From an uncultured Lachnospiraceae bacterium (GTDB lineage: Bacteria; Bacillota; Clostridia; Lachnospirales; Lachnospiraceae), in contig CAJTLB010000006.1 of assembly GCA_910577045.1 (NCBI GenBank), positions 133,129 to 197,128 of the forward strand: a stretch of 64,000 bases of DNA, read 5' to 3'. Position numbers and translations under genes: made by a program. The notes beneath the pieces are model-generated. The model saw only the letters and a list, made by a program, of their open reading frames with translations, was not told where the DNA came from and made no database searches. Positions 26,346-34,588 of this stretch are shown here, in pieces. Position 1 is the stretch's first letter, and each line of letters opens with the position of its first letter.

Positions 26346-28034
26346 TTATGCCTTTAATACAAACTGTCCCACTAAATGCTCTAAATTATCTGACTGTGCA
26401 GACAATTCTTCACTAGTAGCTGAAGTTTCTTGTGCAGCAGCAGAATTACTTTGAATAACTTCTGAAATCTGCTCTACCCCAAGTTCTAGTTGTTTCATTG
26501 CATCTGCCTGTGAATTAGACAACTCACTAATCTCATGTGTAGAGTTTGCAAGTGACTTAATTCCATTAATTACAGATTCGATTGCTGCTGTTGTCTTTAA
26601 TGTAATATTATTTCCTTGTTCAATTTCCTGAATCGAATTTTCAATCAATCTCTTTGTATTTACAGCGGAATTTGCACTATCTGATGCAAGCTTGCCTATC
26701 TGGTCTGCCACTACAGCAAATCCCTTGCCTGCTTCTCCTGCTCTTGCTGCCTCAATCGAAGCATTCAGTGATAAAAGATTTGTTTGTGCTGCAATATCTT
26801 CAATTTCAGCAATAATATTTGCAATTTCTTTTGATGTATTATTAATACGTTCCATTGCCTCATTTAAATGCTTAATATCTTCATTGCTCTTTTCTGCTTC
26901 TTGCTCAAACTCTTTTGCTGCCTCATATGATTGATTTGCTTTTTTAGAACTATTAATAACTGCTTCTGTAACATTTTGGATTGTTGCTGTTAATTCTTGC
27001 ACAGAACCTGCTTGATCCGTTGCCCCTTCTGCCAATGATTGTGCACTCTCAGCCATCTGTCCTGCCCCAAGTGCCACCTGTTCAGAAGCTTCGTTAATCC
27101 TTCCAAGTGTATTGCTTAATGAATTGGTAATCATAGTGATTGCTTCATCTAATGCCTTAAAGTCACCCTTAAATGGAATTTTAGTTTCCACATTAAAATT
27201 CCCTGCTGCAAGCTCTGCACATATCCTTGTTAATTCCTCGATATATGCCCGGATCATTTCAGCAGCTTCCTTAAAGGAATCTGTCATTTCACCAATCTCG
27301 TCTGGATACATCTTTTCTACTTGGATATGGAGATTACCACTTGCAAGCTTTGCAGATGCTTCTTTTACTTTTCCAATTGGATTTGCAAACAAACCTGCTA
27401 CAAACCCTGAAAACTTCATTGAGATAAAAATTGCTACAAAAATAACAATTACCATAACTCCCATAATCACATAAGTTTGAATTGTTAAACTTCTAGAAAC
27501 CTTATTCCCTGTTTCTACATTATAATCAATCAGTGCTTCTACAGCATCTGTAAGTTTCTTTAATGTTGGTTTTCCTTGTGTCATAAGAAGCTCTAAAGCG
27601 TCACTAGCTTCATTCCTTAACGCCATTTCCCGTACCTGAGCAAAAATACTCCTGTAAAGAGGCAATGTTTCATCAATTATTTTAATGTACTCCAGCTCTT
27701 CTGTTGTATTACAGTGTTGCTTCATCGTTATAAGCGCTTCATCCGTGATGGCTTTTATTCCATCTAGTTCTTCTGTTGCCTCCTGCATTAATGCTTCATC
27801 TTCCAAAAGGATTAGCTCTCTAATCATAGCAGGTTCTTTATTTAGATATGTACTAAATATACCAATTTCACCCTGTGAAAATCCATTTGTCACCAACGCA
27901 TGGCTATAATTAAGATTACTATATAATAAAATAATCAGCCCTAGAATTCCTGAAAGACTGGCAAGCATCACCACTAATGTAAAGCAAAACCTTAACTTTC
28001 TTTCTACTTTCATTGTTTTTATCTTTTCAAACAC
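26346..28034 (-). CDS. Methyl-accepting chemotaxis protein with four-helix-bundle sensor
   Basis: A 562-residue chemoreceptor. TM1 is at about 16-38 and TM2 at about 186-208, enclosing a 145-residue all-helical region of four-helix-bundle (4HB_MCP) type. HAMP is at about 215-270 and a second HAMP-like stretch follows (ICAELAAGNFNVETKIPF). The signalling tip reads QTNLLSLNASIEAARAGEAGKG. The start is GTG at 28034, supported by GGGAGGA 7 bases upstream; the next in-frame ATG is seven codons later. It is monocistronic, with its own promoter and terminator. The ligand is unknown. Confidence 0.92.
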   Translation of the reverse strand: MFEKIKTMKVERKLRFCFTLVVMLASLSGILGLIILLYSNLNYSHALVTNGFSQGEIGIFSTYLNKEPAMIRELILLEDEALMQEATEELDGIKAITDEALITMKQHCNTTEELEYIKIIDETLPLYRSIFAQVREMALRNEASDALELLMTQGKPTLKKLTDAVEALIDYNVETGNKVSRSLTIQTYVIMGVMVIVIFVAIFISMKFSGFVAGLFANPIGKVKEASAKLASGNLHIQVEKMYPDEIGEMTDSFKEAAEMIRAYIEELTRICAELAAGNFNVETKIPFKGDFKALDEAITMITNSLSNTLGRINEASEQVALGAGQMAESAQSLAEGATDQAGSVQELTATIQNVTEAVINSSKKANQSYEAAKEFEQEAEKSNEDIKHLNEAMERINNTSKEIANIIAEIEDIAAQTNLLSLNASIEAARAGEAGKGFAVVADQIGKLASDSANSAVNTKRLIENSIQEIEQGNNITLKTTAAIESVINGIKSLANSTHEISELSNSQADAMKQLELGVEQISEVIQSNSAAAQETSATSEELSAQSDNLEHLVGQFVLKA

Positions 28035-28346
28035 TCTTTAATCCTCCCAAAAATAAACAAACACTTCTATTTCTCTCCTAAATTTGCTTCTTTATTTTTA
28101 ACCAGCTTAAATACAATACTATATTCTCATGTCAAGGTGCTGTTTTAATATGATATATCTGAACTCATTAATTATAACATCATTTTGCATAAAAAACAAC
28201 CTTCTTTTATGGGAATTTTTGACGAAATTTGTTAATATATAGCTATATTTTAGCTAAAATAGATAATATACTTCTATATTCAATCCTTTTTTATCAAAAT
28301 CCAAAAATTTACTTTTTTTTGGAATAAAAAAATCCAAAAGAGCAAT
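28035..28346. other. AT-rich gap between chemoreceptor and DUF1624 gene
   Basis: This 312-base gap holds the chemoreceptor promoter (28108-28135), a 14-base palindrome ATTTTAGCTAAAAT at 28247-28260, and a TTTTGGA/TCCAAAA hairpin at about 28316-28339 just after the DUF1624 stop that lacks a clean T run. No coding frame was found. Confidence 0.5.
28108..28135 (-). promoter_or_regulatory. Promoter of the 562-residue chemoreceptor
   Basis: A consensus TTGACA (28130-28135) followed after 16 bases by TATTTA (28108-28113) on the minus strand, 74 bases before the GTG start. Confidence 0.6.
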
Positions 28347-29102
28347 TTACAACCGGTTAAAATAGGAACTTAAAGAATAACATAAATTTAAAGCTAACAT
28401 AATAACAGGCTGATGTAACAAATAAATAATTAGAGAATGTCTCCCTATCCACTCTATATATCTAGACCAACCTTTTTCTAAATAATATAACCCATTTTTC
28501 CCTTTTATAAAAAAATAAAGATAATACCCAAAAATAAATAAAAATACCCATGGGACCAAAGAAAAATAATCAGAGGACATAAACCCAAAATAAGGGAACC
28601 CTAAATATGCTGTAAACATATTTCGGTACCAACTACTGGGGATTACAAAGAAATTCCAATTTTCAAACCCTCCATACCCTTCATTCACATTGCGGAACAG
28701 CACAAAAAGTAATGCTGCCATTATCATTCCTAATTCTGGTTTTCTTCCTTTTAAAAGATGGCCTAATGGAATCATAAGTAACATACAAGAACCAAGAAGC
28801 GTTAATACCCCAAACACCACTTGGTCCCTTGGCATAAAAATGCCTGTTATTACAGTTACCAAAAAACCTGACATAAATATGGTAATGCCCCGTTTTAATT
28901 TTCTTTTTCCCAATGGAAAACAAAAACCTGATAATAAAATAAAAGTCCAACAAATACTTTGCTGCCAAATATATGCTACTTCTGTTTGATACCATGTAAT
29001 ATCCCAGCCAAATATGTATACTAAATCCCATATTAGATGATAGACCATCATTCCAAGTAAAGTAAAACCCCTAATTCCATCTAGCATCCTATATCGCTTC
29101 AT
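28347..29102 (-). CDS. Heparan-alpha-glucosaminide N-acetyltransferase-like membrane protein (DUF1624)
   Basis: A 251-residue protein with about seven membrane segments. The N-terminus carries the family signature RYRMLDGIRGFTLLGMMVYH (about 3-22), whose histidine corresponds to the transacetylase active site in the HGSNAT family. The C-terminus ends RHSLIIYLLHQPVIML, shared with many membrane acyltransferases. It is likely to transfer an acyl group across the membrane to a cell-surface sugar, but no substrate is evident. The ribosome site GGGAATG lies 14 bases from the ATG, long for the norm. It follows the third chemoreceptor by 30 bases. Confidence 0.82.
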   Translation of the reverse strand: MKRYRMLDGIRGFTLLGMMVYHLIWDLVYIFGWDITWYQTEVAYIWQQSICWTFILLSGFCFPLGKRKLKRGITIFMSGFLVTVITGIFMPRDQVVFGVLTLLGSCMLLMIPLGHLLKGRKPELGMIMAALLFVLFRNVNEGYGGFENWNFFVIPSSWYRNMFTAYLGFPYFGFMSSDYFSLVPWVFLFIFGYYLYFFIKGKNGLYYLEKGWSRYIEWIGRHSLIIYLLHQPVIMLALNLCYSLSSYFNRL

Positions 29103-29132
29103 CTGTGCAATATCATTCCCTTTTGTAAAAAT

Positions 29133-30431
29133 TTATCGTTCACGCACTTGGAATTTCTTTGTTAATTTATCTAAAGCAACGGCTTCTGTAGAAAGCTCTT
29201 CACTAAACGACAATAATTCTTTTGAAGATAACGTATTTTCCTGTGTTACTATTGTAATCTTTTCCATGCTGCCTTCTATTTCCCTTACTGCTACAGCTTG
29301 TTTATCAGAAGCAATGCTAATGCCTGCTACCTCTAAAATAATCGAATCCAAATCTTCAATTACGGTTTTCAATGCCTTTTCTGTTTCACTTACCTTTTGG
29401 TTCCCATTCTCAACCTCGTATTGGTTCTGATCGAGCAGATGCCTTGTCGTTTCTGCTGACTTTGCACTATTCTCAGCTAATTTCTGGATCTCTTCTGCCA
29501 CTACGGCAAAACCTTTCCCTGCTTCCCCTGCTCTTGCTGCCTCAATGGAAGCATTTAACGACAATAAATTTGTCCTAGAAGCAATATCTTCTATTTCTGC
29601 AATAACTGCCTTAATTTCCACGGATGTCTGAGAAATCCTTTCCATTGCCTCTACTAAAGCCTGCATTTTCTCTTTACTAACATCTGCTTCTTTCCCAACT
29701 TCCTTTGCTTTATCATGTACTCTGTCTGTAGCAGCACTATTGGCCGTAATCTGTTTTGCTACTTCAGCCACATGGCTGCTTAACTTTTCTATAGACTCAT
29801 TCTGGCTTTGTGCCCCATCTGCAAGCCTTTGTGCATTTCCTGCTAAATGATTCGAACCAGAAGAAACTTGGTTTGATGCTTCCTGCATTTCCCCAGCTAT
29901 TCCACTAATACTAGAAACCGTATTGACAAGCTGATCCATAATTTGCCCAAAACTTCCTACATAAGCTTCCTTACATTGAGAACGGACATCAAAATTCCCT
30001 CTTGCAAACTCACCTAGAATCTGTATTATATCATTAATAATCAAATTCAATTGTTTTCCTGTTTTTCGGAAACAATCTGCAAGAGAACCAATTTCATCCT
30101 CCGACTTATATTCAATATTATTATTTAAGTCTCCTTCTGCCATTTTTATAGACACATCTTCTAACTCTTTTAATGGATTAATAATGTAATATAACAGCCA
30201 TTTTATCCTTTGTATACCCACCATAATACTAATGCCAGAAATAATCACTAAAATTGCTATACTAATAACCTTAAGTGTACCCTCTATCTGATCAGGCGCT
30301 GCCTCAATGCAGGATATTGCCAGAATTGCTATAACAATACTAGCTATGTAAAAGGTAATCAACATATAAAAAGACCTTTCAATTTTTCCGCGAATACTTT
30401 GCTGCTTAAATCTTTCTTCTGATGGTTTCAT
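29133..30431 (-). CDS. Methyl-accepting chemotaxis protein with minimal periplasmic loop
   Basis: A 432-residue chemoreceptor. Two membrane segments (about 25-45 and 58-80) are separated by only about 12 residues, so it has no external ligand domain. HAMP follows (about 80-135, INPLKELEDVSIKMAEGDLN) and then the signalling domain with RTNLLSLNASIEAARAGEAG. Such receptors usually sense an intracellular or membrane state. The start is at ATG 30431 with GGAGG about 8 bases upstream; an ATG five codons earlier overlaps that site. It has its own promoter and is followed by DUF1624. Confidence 0.92.
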   Translation of the reverse strand: MKPSEERFKQQSIRGKIERSFYMLITFYIASIVIAILAISCIEAAPDQIEGTLKVISIAILVIISGISIMVGIQRIKWLLYYIINPLKELEDVSIKMAEGDLNNNIEYKSEDEIGSLADCFRKTGKQLNLIINDIIQILGEFARGNFDVRSQCKEAYVGSFGQIMDQLVNTVSSISGIAGEMQEASNQVSSGSNHLAGNAQRLADGAQSQNESIEKLSSHVAEVAKQITANSAATDRVHDKAKEVGKEADVSKEKMQALVEAMERISQTSVEIKAVIAEIEDIASRTNLLSLNASIEAARAGEAGKGFAVVAEEIQKLAENSAKSAETTRHLLDQNQYEVENGNQKVSETEKALKTVIEDLDSIILEVAGISIASDKQAVAVREIEGSMEKITIVTQENTLSSKELLSFSEELSTEAVALDKLTKKFQVRER

Positions 30432-30504
30432 TTTCCATACCTCCATTCTGCTATTTTTCAGTTAGTTATCCTTTTGGCTTTTTATTAATTATCACAATGT
30501 TATT

Positions 30505-30533
30505 ATTATAAAATAGGAAAGATAGAAATGCAA
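30505..30533 (-). promoter_or_regulatory. Sigma-A promoter of third chemoreceptor
   Basis: TTGCAT (30528-30533) and TATAAT (30505-30510) with a 17-base spacer on the minus strand, 73 bases before the start. Confidence 0.75.
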
Positions 30534-30608
30534 GACTAATTATTTCTTGATTATTTAGAAAATATAAATTTGACAAACCCACATATTTTGTTGTTTTCGT
30601 GCCTTTTT

Positions 30609-30641
30609 GTTGTTGACAACAACTAAAGCATAATTTATAAT
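30609..30641 (+). promoter_or_regulatory. Perfect sigma-A promoter with palindromic operator over -35
   Basis: TTGACA (30613-30618), 17-base spacer, TATAAT (30636-30641): a full consensus match. The -35 lies inside a 15-base perfect palindrome, GTTGTTG-A-CAACAAC (30609-30623), the layout expected for an autorepressing XRE-type regulator. It reads into the XRE relic and then Uma2. Confidence 0.85.
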
Positions 30642-30904
30642 TGCATTGCTGAAAAATACAGACTTTCCAATTCTGATTATATAATGATTGAAAAGTTTGT
30701 AAATCTAAAGCCAGAAGTAAGGCAAAATATATATATAATTATTTTAGGGAAGTGGTCAGTACATTTCCCTATGAAAATATAGAACTGCAAGAACAATCAG
30801 TGGAGGAACTGGAAGAAGCGTATACAAATAGTCGCTCTAACTCTGTATCAAAAACGACCTTATCTATTTCAAGTATTACAAATGAAAAACAGAAAAATGC
30901 TTAA
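30627..30904 (+). pseudogene. Decayed XRE-type regulator, C-terminal part, frameshifted
   Basis: Two open frames join into one protein-like sequence. Frame one runs from about 30627 through EKYRLSNSDYIMIEKFVNLK (30651-30710); frame two continues YFREVVSTFPYENIELQEQ to a stop at 30902-30904. The frames meet at a (TA)5 tract, 30728-30737; four TA units would give one continuous reading. The composition resembles the C-terminal tail of XRE-family helix-turn-helix regulators of Firmicutes. The DNA-binding N-terminus is missing: the open frame begins only after a stop at 30624-30626, inside the promoter spacer, and no start codon with a ribosome site exists. The promoter and operator therefore sit directly against the tail, which fits an internal deletion. 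The family assignment is by resemblance only. Confidence 0.55.
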
Positions 30905-30960
30905 AGAAAAGAAAGTAAGTATATAATATAAACAACAATACAAGAAAGGAGATTTTTAGT

Positions 30961-31512
30961 ATGGATTTAGCCCTGGAAAAAATTTACACAGAAAATGATT
31001 ATTATAATCTACCAGAAAATACTCGAGCAGAACTAATTGATGGACATTTCTACAATATGTCTGCACCTAGCCGGATACATCAAGAAATTTTAAACTATAT
31101 CAATAACACTATTTTTAACTATATTAGATCAAAAAATGGGCTTTGCAAAGTTTACCCTGCTCCATTTGCTGTCCAATTATTCAAAGATAAAACCACAATA
31201 GTTGAACCAGATATCAGTGTTATCTGTGATAAAAACAAACTTACAAATCGAGGCTGTTTTGGGGCACCAAACTGGATTATTGAAATCGTTTCTCCTAACA
31301 ACGCTAACCACGATTATATACGCAAACTAAATTTATATGCAAATGCAGGCGTTCAAGAATACTGGATTGTTGATCCTATGACCAAACTAGTCTATATATA
31401 TCACTTTAAAACTGACCATTTCAAAGCCCTGCCTTACTCTTTTAATGATGAAATCAGAGGTAGTATCTTTGAAGACTTCTGTATTTGCCTAAAGGAATTT
31501 ATAGCAGAATAA
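30961..31512 (+). CDS. Uma2 family (DUF820) PD-(D/E)xK nuclease-fold protein
   Basis: A 183-residue Uma2-family protein, with a restriction-endonuclease-like fold of uncertain function. Core elements are visible: EDP-like EPDISVICD (about 77-85), where the Asp is the metal ligand, then PNWIIEIVSPNN (about 101-112) with the E-x-V pattern, and KLNLYANAGVQEYWIVDP (about 120-137). An AAAGGAGA site lies 9 bases before the ATG. It follows the XRE relic by 56 bases and was probably co-transcribed from the regulated promoter at 30613. A TATAAT at 30922-30927 is a possible extra -10. Members are numerous in cyanobacteria and patchy elsewhere, so a transferred accessory gene is plausible. Confidence 0.88.
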   Translation: MDLALEKIYTENDYYNLPENTRAELIDGHFYNMSAPSRIHQEILNYINNTIFNYIRSKNGLCKVYPAPFAVQLFKDKTTIVEPDISVICDKNKLTNRGCFGAPNWIIEIVSPNNANHDYIRKLNLYANAGVQEYWIVDPMTKLVYIYHFKTDHFKALPYSFNDEIRGSIFEDFCICLKEFIAE

Positions 31513-31689
31513 AAGAAGCACTACATAGGAGTGCCACTTTAAATGTGCCAGAGTAAATGGAAAATGCAAACAAGTATCTAAAAGTGGGTTTAGAACCAAA
31601 AAAGGAGTGGTTGCCCACCCGTAAAATTTAGGTGGGCAAATGGTGGACAATTTCCACTTTTTCGCTTCTTCAAATCCCAAAAATACGTA
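31513..31689. repeat. Hairpin cluster between Uma2 and rlmD
   Basis: Three stem structures are packed here: GCACT/AGTGC at 31517-31533, a perfect 9-bp stem TTGCCCACC/GGTGGGCAA at 31611-31639, and an outer 8-bp inverted repeat AAAAGTGG/CCACTTTT (31580-31587 and 31654-31661) that encloses it. A 5-bp GTGGA/TCCAC stem followed by TTTTT (31643-31661) could terminate Uma2. The nested arrangement also fits a small decayed mobile repeat. Confidence 0.45.
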
Positions 31690-32880
31690 TTATTTCTTGA
31701 CTATCTGGCAAATAGTTTCAATAGAATCTGTCCATGGGAACATATCAACTGGGACTGCCACTTTTGCATCATACCCTTTTTGTTTAAAGTATTGTAAATC
31801 CCTTGCAAGTGTTTCTGGGTTACACGAAATATAAACTACACGCTTTGCCTTTACTGCTGCCAATGAATCTATAAATTCCTCTGTACTGCCACTTCTAGGT
31901 GGGTCCATAAATACAATATCCAATGTCTGCCCATCTTTTGCAAGCTGTACCATAAATTCACTGGCATCTCCCTGAAAAAAACGTACATTTTCTATTTTAT
32001 TTCTTTTTGCATTATTTATAGCATCTTTCACAGCTTCTGTATTTAATTCTACCCCTGCCACTTGCTTACAATAAGGAGATGCAATTAAGGAAATTGTGCC
32101 TATTCCGCAATATGCGTCTAGTACATTTTCTTTCCCTGTCAGCCCTGCTAGTTCTATTGCTTTTTTATACAGTTTTTCAGTTTGGGTAGGATTTACCTGA
32201 TAAAAAGATCTAGAAGAAATGCGGAATGTATATCCACACAGCTTATCTTCTATATAGCCTTTCCCATATAAAATATTTTCTTTTTTCCCTAATACCATAC
32301 TGGTATTCCTATCATTTACATTTTGTATTATAGTGGTAATCTCATTATGTTCTTTTAGCAAAGCTTTTACAAAATTATTTTTAGAAGGAAATACCGGAGA
32401 TGTAGTGACAAGCACTACCATAACCTGCCCGCTTGAAAAACTGCGCCGTACCAATACATGCCTTAATAGCCCATATCCTGTATCCTCATCATATATTTTA
32501 ATCTTAAAAGAAGGCAGCAGTTTCCGTACAGACACAATAATTGCATCACTTTTCTGATCCTCTATTATACAGCTGTCAATAGGCACTACCTTATGTGTCC
32601 CTTCTTGGTAAATGCCAGAAATAACTTTCCCTTTCCTGTCCCTGTCAAATACTGCGTGTACTTTATTCCTATAATAATATGGGTTTTCCATGCTAAGTAT
32701 TGGCTGTACTTTACAAAACTCTTTTAATAAGGCTTGTACTATTTTCTGTTTTTCCTTTAATTGTTTTTCATAGGTTATCCCTTGATAAGCGCAGCCACCA
32801 CATTTTTTTGAATATTGGCAGCCTATCTTTTCTTTTTTCTCTATACTTTCTTTTTTTTGTACATTTTCCCTTGTCTGCAT
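31690..32880 (-). CDS. rlmD: 23S rRNA (uracil-C5)-methyltransferase, RlmD/RlmCD type
   Basis: A 396-residue SAM-dependent tRNA/rRNA uracil-5-methyltransferase. N-terminal cysteines CQYSKKCGGC (about 21-30), with a later Cys, would hold the 4Fe-4S cluster. SAM motif LDAYCGIGTISL is at about 254-265, the substrate loop is FMDPPRSG (about 314-321), and the catalytic nucleophile is in ISCNPETLARDL (about 339-350). The N-terminal TRAM domain of longer homologues is absent: only about 20 basic residues precede the cluster. Which rRNA uracil (747, 1939 or both) is modified cannot be read directly. Confidence 0.92.
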   Translation of the reverse strand: MQTRENVQKKESIEKKEKIGCQYSKKCGGCAYQGITYEKQLKEKQKIVQALLKEFCKVQPILSMENPYYYRNKVHAVFDRDRKGKVISGIYQEGTHKVVPIDSCIIEDQKSDAIIVSVRKLLPSFKIKIYDEDTGYGLLRHVLVRRSFSSGQVMVVLVTTSPVFPSKNNFVKALLKEHNEITTIIQNVNDRNTSMVLGKKENILYGKGYIEDKLCGYTFRISSRSFYQVNPTQTEKLYKKAIELAGLTGKENVLDAYCGIGTISLIASPYCKQVAGVELNTEAVKDAINNAKRNKIENVRFFQGDASEFMVQLAKDGQTLDIVFMDPPRSGSTEEFIDSLAAVKAKRVVYISCNPETLARDLQYFKQKGYDAKVAVPVDMFPWTDSIETICQIVKK

Positions 32881-32903
32881 TATGCCTTAACTCACTCTCT
32901 TTT

Positions 32904-34436
32904 TTACTTTTTAATTTTTTCTATTATATAAAAGAAAAAAGAAAAAATCAAGCTGCAGGCCCTCCTTAGGATTAAAAGAATATACATTCCACATAAAACC
33001 CAAACAAACACCCTGCCTGCTTTTATATAAAGAGTACCATCCCGTTTTGGCCTCATTGCTGCTTGAAACGCCATACTGGTATTCTCCGGTATACTGGCAA
33101 CTACACGCCCCCGTCCATCTATTATAGCACTAATCCCTGTATTCCCAGCACGGATTACATAACGGTCACTTTCCACTGCACGGAGTATTGCATGGGCATA
33201 ATGTTCCCTCATTGCTGGTGTATTTTGGAACCAAGAGTCATTACTTACGATAACCAAAGCCTCTGCCCCTTTTTCTACTGCTTCTTTTGCAATCTCTGGA
33301 AAAATAGACTCATAACAGATTAATGCCCCTATTTTCCCTGCCTTTGTATCAAATACTGCCATTTCTTCCCCTGCCTTAAAATAATTTCCTGACATAAAAT
33401 CTATTAACCATGGGCACATCTTATTAAAAAACTCTGCAAATGGAAGAAATTCTCCAAATGGCACTAAAATTTGTTTTCTATAAACCGTTTGGTTAATCCC
33501 ATCTTCTTTTATATGGTAGACAACATTATAAAAATTTGTTTCTTCTCCTATTTCCTCTTTTTGAATGGCACCTACTAATAGTTCTGCTGAAAGCTGTTTG
33601 CTAATAGACATTAACTCTTCTCTTCCTTCCTTCTCATCCATCACCGCATAAGGAAGAGCTGTTTCTGGCATAATAATTAATTCTACAAAAGGATTAGCAT
33701 ACTGATAAGCCAATTTTTTATAATCCTTTAAAATATCCTTTGATTCCATTGCCCATTTTTCGCTTCCCTCATGGTTTCCTTGTACTATTAGCACCTGTTT
33801 TGTCCCTTCTTCTTTTTGGTACAGCCTTACTTCCCCATATAATAAAACTGCCCCTATAAAAGCTCCTGCCAAAACTATAGAGCGATCTAGTTTCCGTTTC
33901 ATTATCAGTTTTGCTAACCATGTATTCCAAAGAATCACACAAAAACTTACAAAAAGGCTTCCAAACAAAGAAGCACCTTGGATAAAAATCGGCATTTTTA
34001 CAACAGGGACTGCTAACCGGAACCACGGGAAAGAAACCATAGGCACTATTTCTTGCAGCCATTCCCCCAAAGTATACAAACCTGCCAGTAAGAATATATC
34101 TATACTGCTTCCCCTACGCCAATACTGAAATGGATATAATGCTATCCACATAAGGAATGTCAGTATTATACTAATTGCTAAAATAACCCCTGCAAATAAA
34201 ACATTCGCCGTATAAATAGGAAGAGGGACAACATCTGTTAAAGAAAATAAAAAGGAAAGCCCTGTAATATAATATCCCAGCCCATATCCTATTAAAAAAA
34301 ATGAAATTTTCTTTTTAGAAAACAGAATCCCAGCAAATGGAATTAGTACAAAAAAGCTTCCAATCCACAACTCTTCTACAGAATATACTAATCCCATTAT
34401 TATGCCATTCATCAGCCCTAACATTGCAAGCCACAT
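32904..34436 (-). CDS. lnt: Apolipoprotein N-acyltransferase
   Basis: A 510-residue membrane enzyme that adds a third acyl chain to the N-terminal cysteine of lipoproteins. The N-terminal half holds about six to eight membrane segments; the C-terminal half is a nitrilase domain with the Glu-Lys-Cys triad in MPETALP, YRKQILVPFGEF and ICYESIFPE, and one last membrane segment. The triad looks intact, so it should be active. Two starts compete: ATG at 34436 (GAGGG seven bases upstream, chosen) and TTG at 34472 (AGGGG five bases upstream), differing by 12 residues. Lnt is classically a diderm enzyme but is known in some monoderm bacteria. It precedes rlmD by 23 bases. Confidence 0.9.
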   Translation of the reverse strand: MWLAMLGLMNGIIMGLVYSVEELWIGSFFVLIPFAGILFSKKKISFFLIGYGLGYYITGLSFLFSLTDVVPLPIYTANVLFAGVILAISIILTFLMWIALYPFQYWRRGSSIDIFLLAGLYTLGEWLQEIVPMVSFPWFRLAVPVVKMPIFIQGASLFGSLFVSFCVILWNTWLAKLIMKRKLDRSIVLAGAFIGAVLLYGEVRLYQKEEGTKQVLIVQGNHEGSEKWAMESKDILKDYKKLAYQYANPFVELIIMPETALPYAVMDEKEGREELMSISKQLSAELLVGAIQKEEIGEETNFYNVVYHIKEDGINQTVYRKQILVPFGEFLPFAEFFNKMCPWLIDFMSGNYFKAGEEMAVFDTKAGKIGALICYESIFPEIAKEAVEKGAEALVIVSNDSWFQNTPAMREHYAHAILRAVESDRYVIRAGNTGISAIIDGRGRVVASIPENTSMAFQAAMRPKRDGTLYIKAGRVFVWVLCGMYILLILRRACSLIFSFFFYIIEKIKK

Positions 34437-34510
34437 ATTCATTCCCTCATATGCTAAATATTCTCTTTCCAAGTATTCCCCTATTTTATTGCACTATTCC
34501 AATTTTTCTA

Positions 34511-34539
34511 TTGCAAGTCCTAAGAATTAATGATAAAAT
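34511..34539 (+). promoter_or_regulatory. Sigma-A promoter of yebC
   Basis: TTGCAA (34511-34516) and TAAAAT (34534-34539) with a 17-base spacer, 49 bases before the start. It is divergent from lnt. Confidence 0.7.
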
Positions 34540-34588
34540 AAGACGACTATTATGATATTATTCAGTTGGAAAGAAAAGGAGCGTTACT

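Noticed and set aside
28247..28260. Palindrome ATTTTAGCTAAAAT as an operator
   Set aside because: It is in an AT-rich stretch where such palindromes arise by chance, and it is not near a promoter core.
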